From the NCBI GenBank assembly GCA_015487635.1, contig WFPM01000189.1, positions 1 to 37,666 on the forward strand: a stretch of 37,666 nucleotides of DNA, read 5' to 3'. Source of the DNA: Rhodothermus sp. (GTDB lineage: Bacteria > Bacteroidota > Rhodothermia > Rhodothermales > Rhodothermaceae). Under the pieces are notes generated by a model. It had not been told where the DNA came from, did no database searches, and was given only the letters and a program-made list of their open reading frames with translations. The position numbers and the translations under genes were made by a program. Shown here in pieces: positions 35,899 to 37,666 of this stretch (the stretch's first letter is position 1; each line of letters begins with the position of its first letter).

Positions 35899-35930
35899 CA
35901 ATTGTAACGCTTTTGCAACATTAAAACAAA
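35899..35930 (-). promoter_or_regulatory. Bacteroidota-type promoter of susC, with overlapping inverted repeat
   Basis: On the minus strand TTTG (35927-35930) is followed after 20 bp by TACAATTG (35899-35906). The family consensus is TTTG-N19-21-TAnnTTTG, so there is one mismatch. The inverted repeat TTGTAA-N5-TTGCAA (35902-35918) overlaps the -7 box and would block polymerase if bound. Confidence 0.5.
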
Positions 35931-35938
35931 CTTCACAT

Positions 35939-36379
35939 TCAATCGCGCCGCGTCGTAATAACGTGCACCACACCATGTGCGCCGCGTGCCCCGTACGCGT
36001 CCACAGCTTCCTCTCCCTTCAGAATCTCGATCCGCTCAATAGACCGGGGATCCAACTGCTGCAGCGCTTCCAGGGTGGTCGGCTTCCCGTCCAGCAAGTA
36101 AAGGGGTGCCTTCTTTTTCGCCGACCGGCCCTGTACCCATACCGTCCACTCCCCCGGAGCGGCTTCCATCACATGGACCGCCGTTACCCGTCCCGGCACT
36201 TCCAGCGCAACCCGACTGCCCGTCTCTTCTTCCTGCTCCTGAACCGAAACGACCACCTGTTCTTTTTCTGAAGACAACGCGCTTGTCTCCTGTCGGCCGA
36301 CCGAACGACTTCCGAGACAGCCGATCAGCAACAAGCTGCTCAGCAGCCAGCTTCCGAGTAACCAGGCTTCCCGTCTCAT
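35939..36379 (-). CDS. Small lipoprotein with stand-alone TonB-plug-like module
   Basis: A 146-residue lipoprotein (lipobox LLIGC, Cys21). After a Ser/Glu-rich linker and a strand-rich middle, the C-terminus reads PLYLLDGKPT, then LDPRSIERIEILKGEEAVDAYG and ARGAHGVVHVITTRR. That pattern is the plug segment of SusC-type receptors (DG-P...I-SIE-LK...A-YG-RGANGVI-I) without any barrel. Similar short plug-like proteins occur in Bacteroidota; their role is unknown. It is 183 bp upstream of susC on the same strand. A TTG-N20-TATAGATTG stretch upstream resembles, imperfectly, the promoter consensus. Confidence 0.82.
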   Translation of the reverse strand: MRREAWLLGSWLLSSLLLIGCLGSRSVGRQETSALSSEKEQVVVSVQEQEEETGSRVALEVPGRVTAVHVMEAAPGEWTVWVQGRSAKKKAPLYLLDGKPTTLEALQQLDPRSIERIEILKGEEAVDAYGARGAHGVVHVITTRRD

Positions 36380-36492
36380 GGCTTTTGCCGAATCGTTGCT
36401 TTAACGGGCCTTTATCAATCTATACAAACAAAAGCTCTTTAACGCAAGCACTGAATTCATCCCGATCTGAGCCCACTTGGCTGAACGCGCTT

Positions 36493-37666
36493 TCATTTCA
36501 TCGGGAGTCGCAGCGTGCGCCGCACGTAGCCAGCGCCTTGCCCTTCGAAGCGAACCTGCAAGCGATAGCCGCCGGACTCACGCGCAAGCTGCACGCCTTC
36601 GACGGCCTGCACCCGACGCGGCGTGCGCACCTGCAGCGTGTAAGTCCGTCCCACCCTTCCCTCCAGCACCAGCAGCAGGCTGTCGGTGCCGGCCCGCACG
36701 CGTAGCATCCGGAGTCCGCGGTTGTCCATCCCGGGCACCAGCGGCTCGGGGGCCACATAGACATCGGTGCCCGGGCGCATGCGGTAGTGGATCGTGGTCG
36801 GCCCGGCCACCGGCACGCGAATACGCACGCGCTGCAGGTCGCCTTCCTCCCGCACTTCGAAGACGGCCGGCCGATCGTTTACGGTCACGGCCTCCACGCG
36901 GGCATCCAGCGGAAAGGCTGGCGCCAGATCCAGCGAGACGGGCGCCGCCTCGCCTTCAGGCGTCACCTCCACCAGAAAGGCTTCGTCTGTGCGCCGGATG
37001 GTCAGCGCATACCGATCACGTCCCACCGGCACGTGCCGTAACCGCAGCGAATCCCACACGGCCGGAAGCTGGGGCGCCACGCGCAATACCCGGCCGCCCT
37101 CCCGCACCTCCAGTCCCAGCAGTCCCCGCACCAGCGGGGTCACCACCATGGCCTCGGACCAGATCTGGTGGTGCGACGAGCGCCCGAAATCCCGGTTGAA
37201 AGCACCCGAGAGCAATTCGGTCACGTATCCCAGCGCCCCCTGGTAGGTCAGCAGCGCGTTCGCCATCAGCGCCTGATAGCCGATGTGTGGCTTTTCGTAG
37301 CGATAGGCCGCCATTGATGCCCATCCGGTAAACAAAGGCCAGACCGATCCGTGGTGGTAGGAAAGCGGGTCGTAGCGGCTGCTGGCGTTCGACAGGATCC
37401 GCAAGCCCCAGTCGGTGGCCATCTGGGCGCTGCCCACCTGCTCCAGTGCCCGGCGGGCACGTTCCGGACGAAGCAGCCGCCACCAGAGCGGCACCGCCTG
37501 CAACACAGTGTTTTCGGGGAGCAGTTCGGGCGCCGCGGCTCCGTTCGGCTTCCAGGTGGCAAACGCATAGAACCCTTCGTCTTCCAGCCAGTAGGTGCGC
37601 TCGATGGCCGCCCGCACCCGCATCGCCCGCTGTCGCACCTCGGCCGCCAGTTCGGTCTCCCCCAGC
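36493..37666 (-). CDS. (alpha/alpha)6-barrel glycosidase, C-terminal part (5' end outside window)
   Basis: The frame is open to the window edge (LGETELAAEVRQRAM...), so the first in-frame starts at 37638 (GTG) and 37623 (ATG) are probably internal. Residues near the edge show a six-hairpin glycosidase core: EDEGFYAFATWKPNG, then DPLSYHHGSVWPLFTGWASM (about 20 residues) and HHQIWSEAMVV, as in amylo-alpha-1,6-glucosidase and GH63/GH37-like enzymes. The distal 200 residues are beta-sandwich. It probably hydrolyses alpha-linked oligosaccharides; whether it is exported cannot be seen. It lies 113 bp upstream of the plug-like lipoprotein and may point to a glycan as substrate for the nearby SusCD. 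Confidence 0.75.
   Translation of the reverse strand, partial: LGETELAAEVRQRAMRVRAAIERTYWLEDEGFYAFATWKPNGAAAPELLPENTVLQAVPLWWRLLRPERARRALEQVGSAQMATDWGLRILSNASSRYDPLSYHHGSVWPLFTGWASMAAYRYEKPHIGYQALMANALLTYQGALGYVTELLSGAFNRDFGRSSHHQIWSEAMVVTPLVRGLLGLEVREGGRVLRVAPQLPAVWDSLRLRHVPVGRDRYALTIRRTDEAFLVEVTPEGEAAPVSLDLAPAFPLDARVEAVTVNDRPAVFEVREEGDLQRVRIRVPVAGPTTIHYRMRPGTDVYVAPEPLVPGMDNRGLRMLRVRAGTDSLLLVLEGRVGRTYTLQVRTPRRVQAVEGVQLARESGGYRLQVRFEGQGAGYVRRTLRLPMK

Noticed and set aside
34160-36271. 703-codon plus-strand open frame opposite susC
   Set aside because: It is the antisense shadow of susC, continuing through the susC promoter and the plug-like lipoprotein gene; GC-rich codon bias opens such frames and the product resembles no protein family.

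Overview
The window looks like the chromosome of a GC-rich member of the Bacteroidota/Rhodothermota, most like Rhodothermus. The evidence is a SusC/SusD pair, a Bacteroidota-type promoter (TTTG-N20-TACAATTG) before susC, several Tat-exported Gfo/Idh/MocA and TIM-barrel proteins, a DUF1080 lipoprotein, CRTAC1-type VCBS lipoproteins and generally weak Shine-Dalgarno signals. The genus is inferred from overall style, not from a marker gene. No rRNA, tRNA, CRISPR array or intact transposase was seen.

Left third (1-11353). The end of a DUF59/SufT-like gene is followed by a large sigma-54 activator with a TPR-rich N-terminus, a VOC protein, a minus-strand pair (zinc-ribbon/TPR membrane protein overlapping a TPM-domain membrane protein), a secreted M1 metallopeptidase with a beta-rich C-terminal half, and a PilB/GspE ATPase. 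Between the peptidase and pilB lies about 640 bp of non-coding DNA. It holds a cluster of perfect small hairpins and a 298-bp element with 27-bp terminal inverted repeats (element A).

Middle (11354-18147). A cytoplasmic Gfo/Idh oxidoreductase and a DUF4143 AAA ATPase (with operator-like repeats at its start) converge on a minus-strand operon: MFS permease, Tat TIM-barrel protein, DUF1080 lipoprotein, Tat Gfo/Idh protein. This gene set matches what is known of bacterial 3-keto-glycoside metabolism (C3 oxidation, lysis of the keto-glycoside, then hydration or reduction).

Right half (18691-37666, nearly all minus strand). Read in the direction of transcription: a partial glycosidase-like protein, a small lipoprotein made mostly of a TonB-plug-like module, susC, susD, an intrinsic terminator, a second terminal-inverted-repeat element (element B, 484 bp), two long tandem VCBS/ASPIC-UnbV lipoproteins (1120 and 1101 aa), a decayed TPR gene, a membrane-anchored pentaheme cytochrome with TPRs, and a third VCBS/ASPIC lipoprotein. 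The combination of SusCD uptake, three surface or periplasmic propeller lipoproteins and a transmembrane multiheme cytochrome is the best candidate here for an undescribed system. It may take up and oxidise an unknown substrate. Element B sits exactly where the promoter and leader of the VCBS-cytochrome operon should be. LacI-type palindromes occur before susC and before the MFS operon, suggesting shared carbohydrate control, although no LacI gene is in the window.
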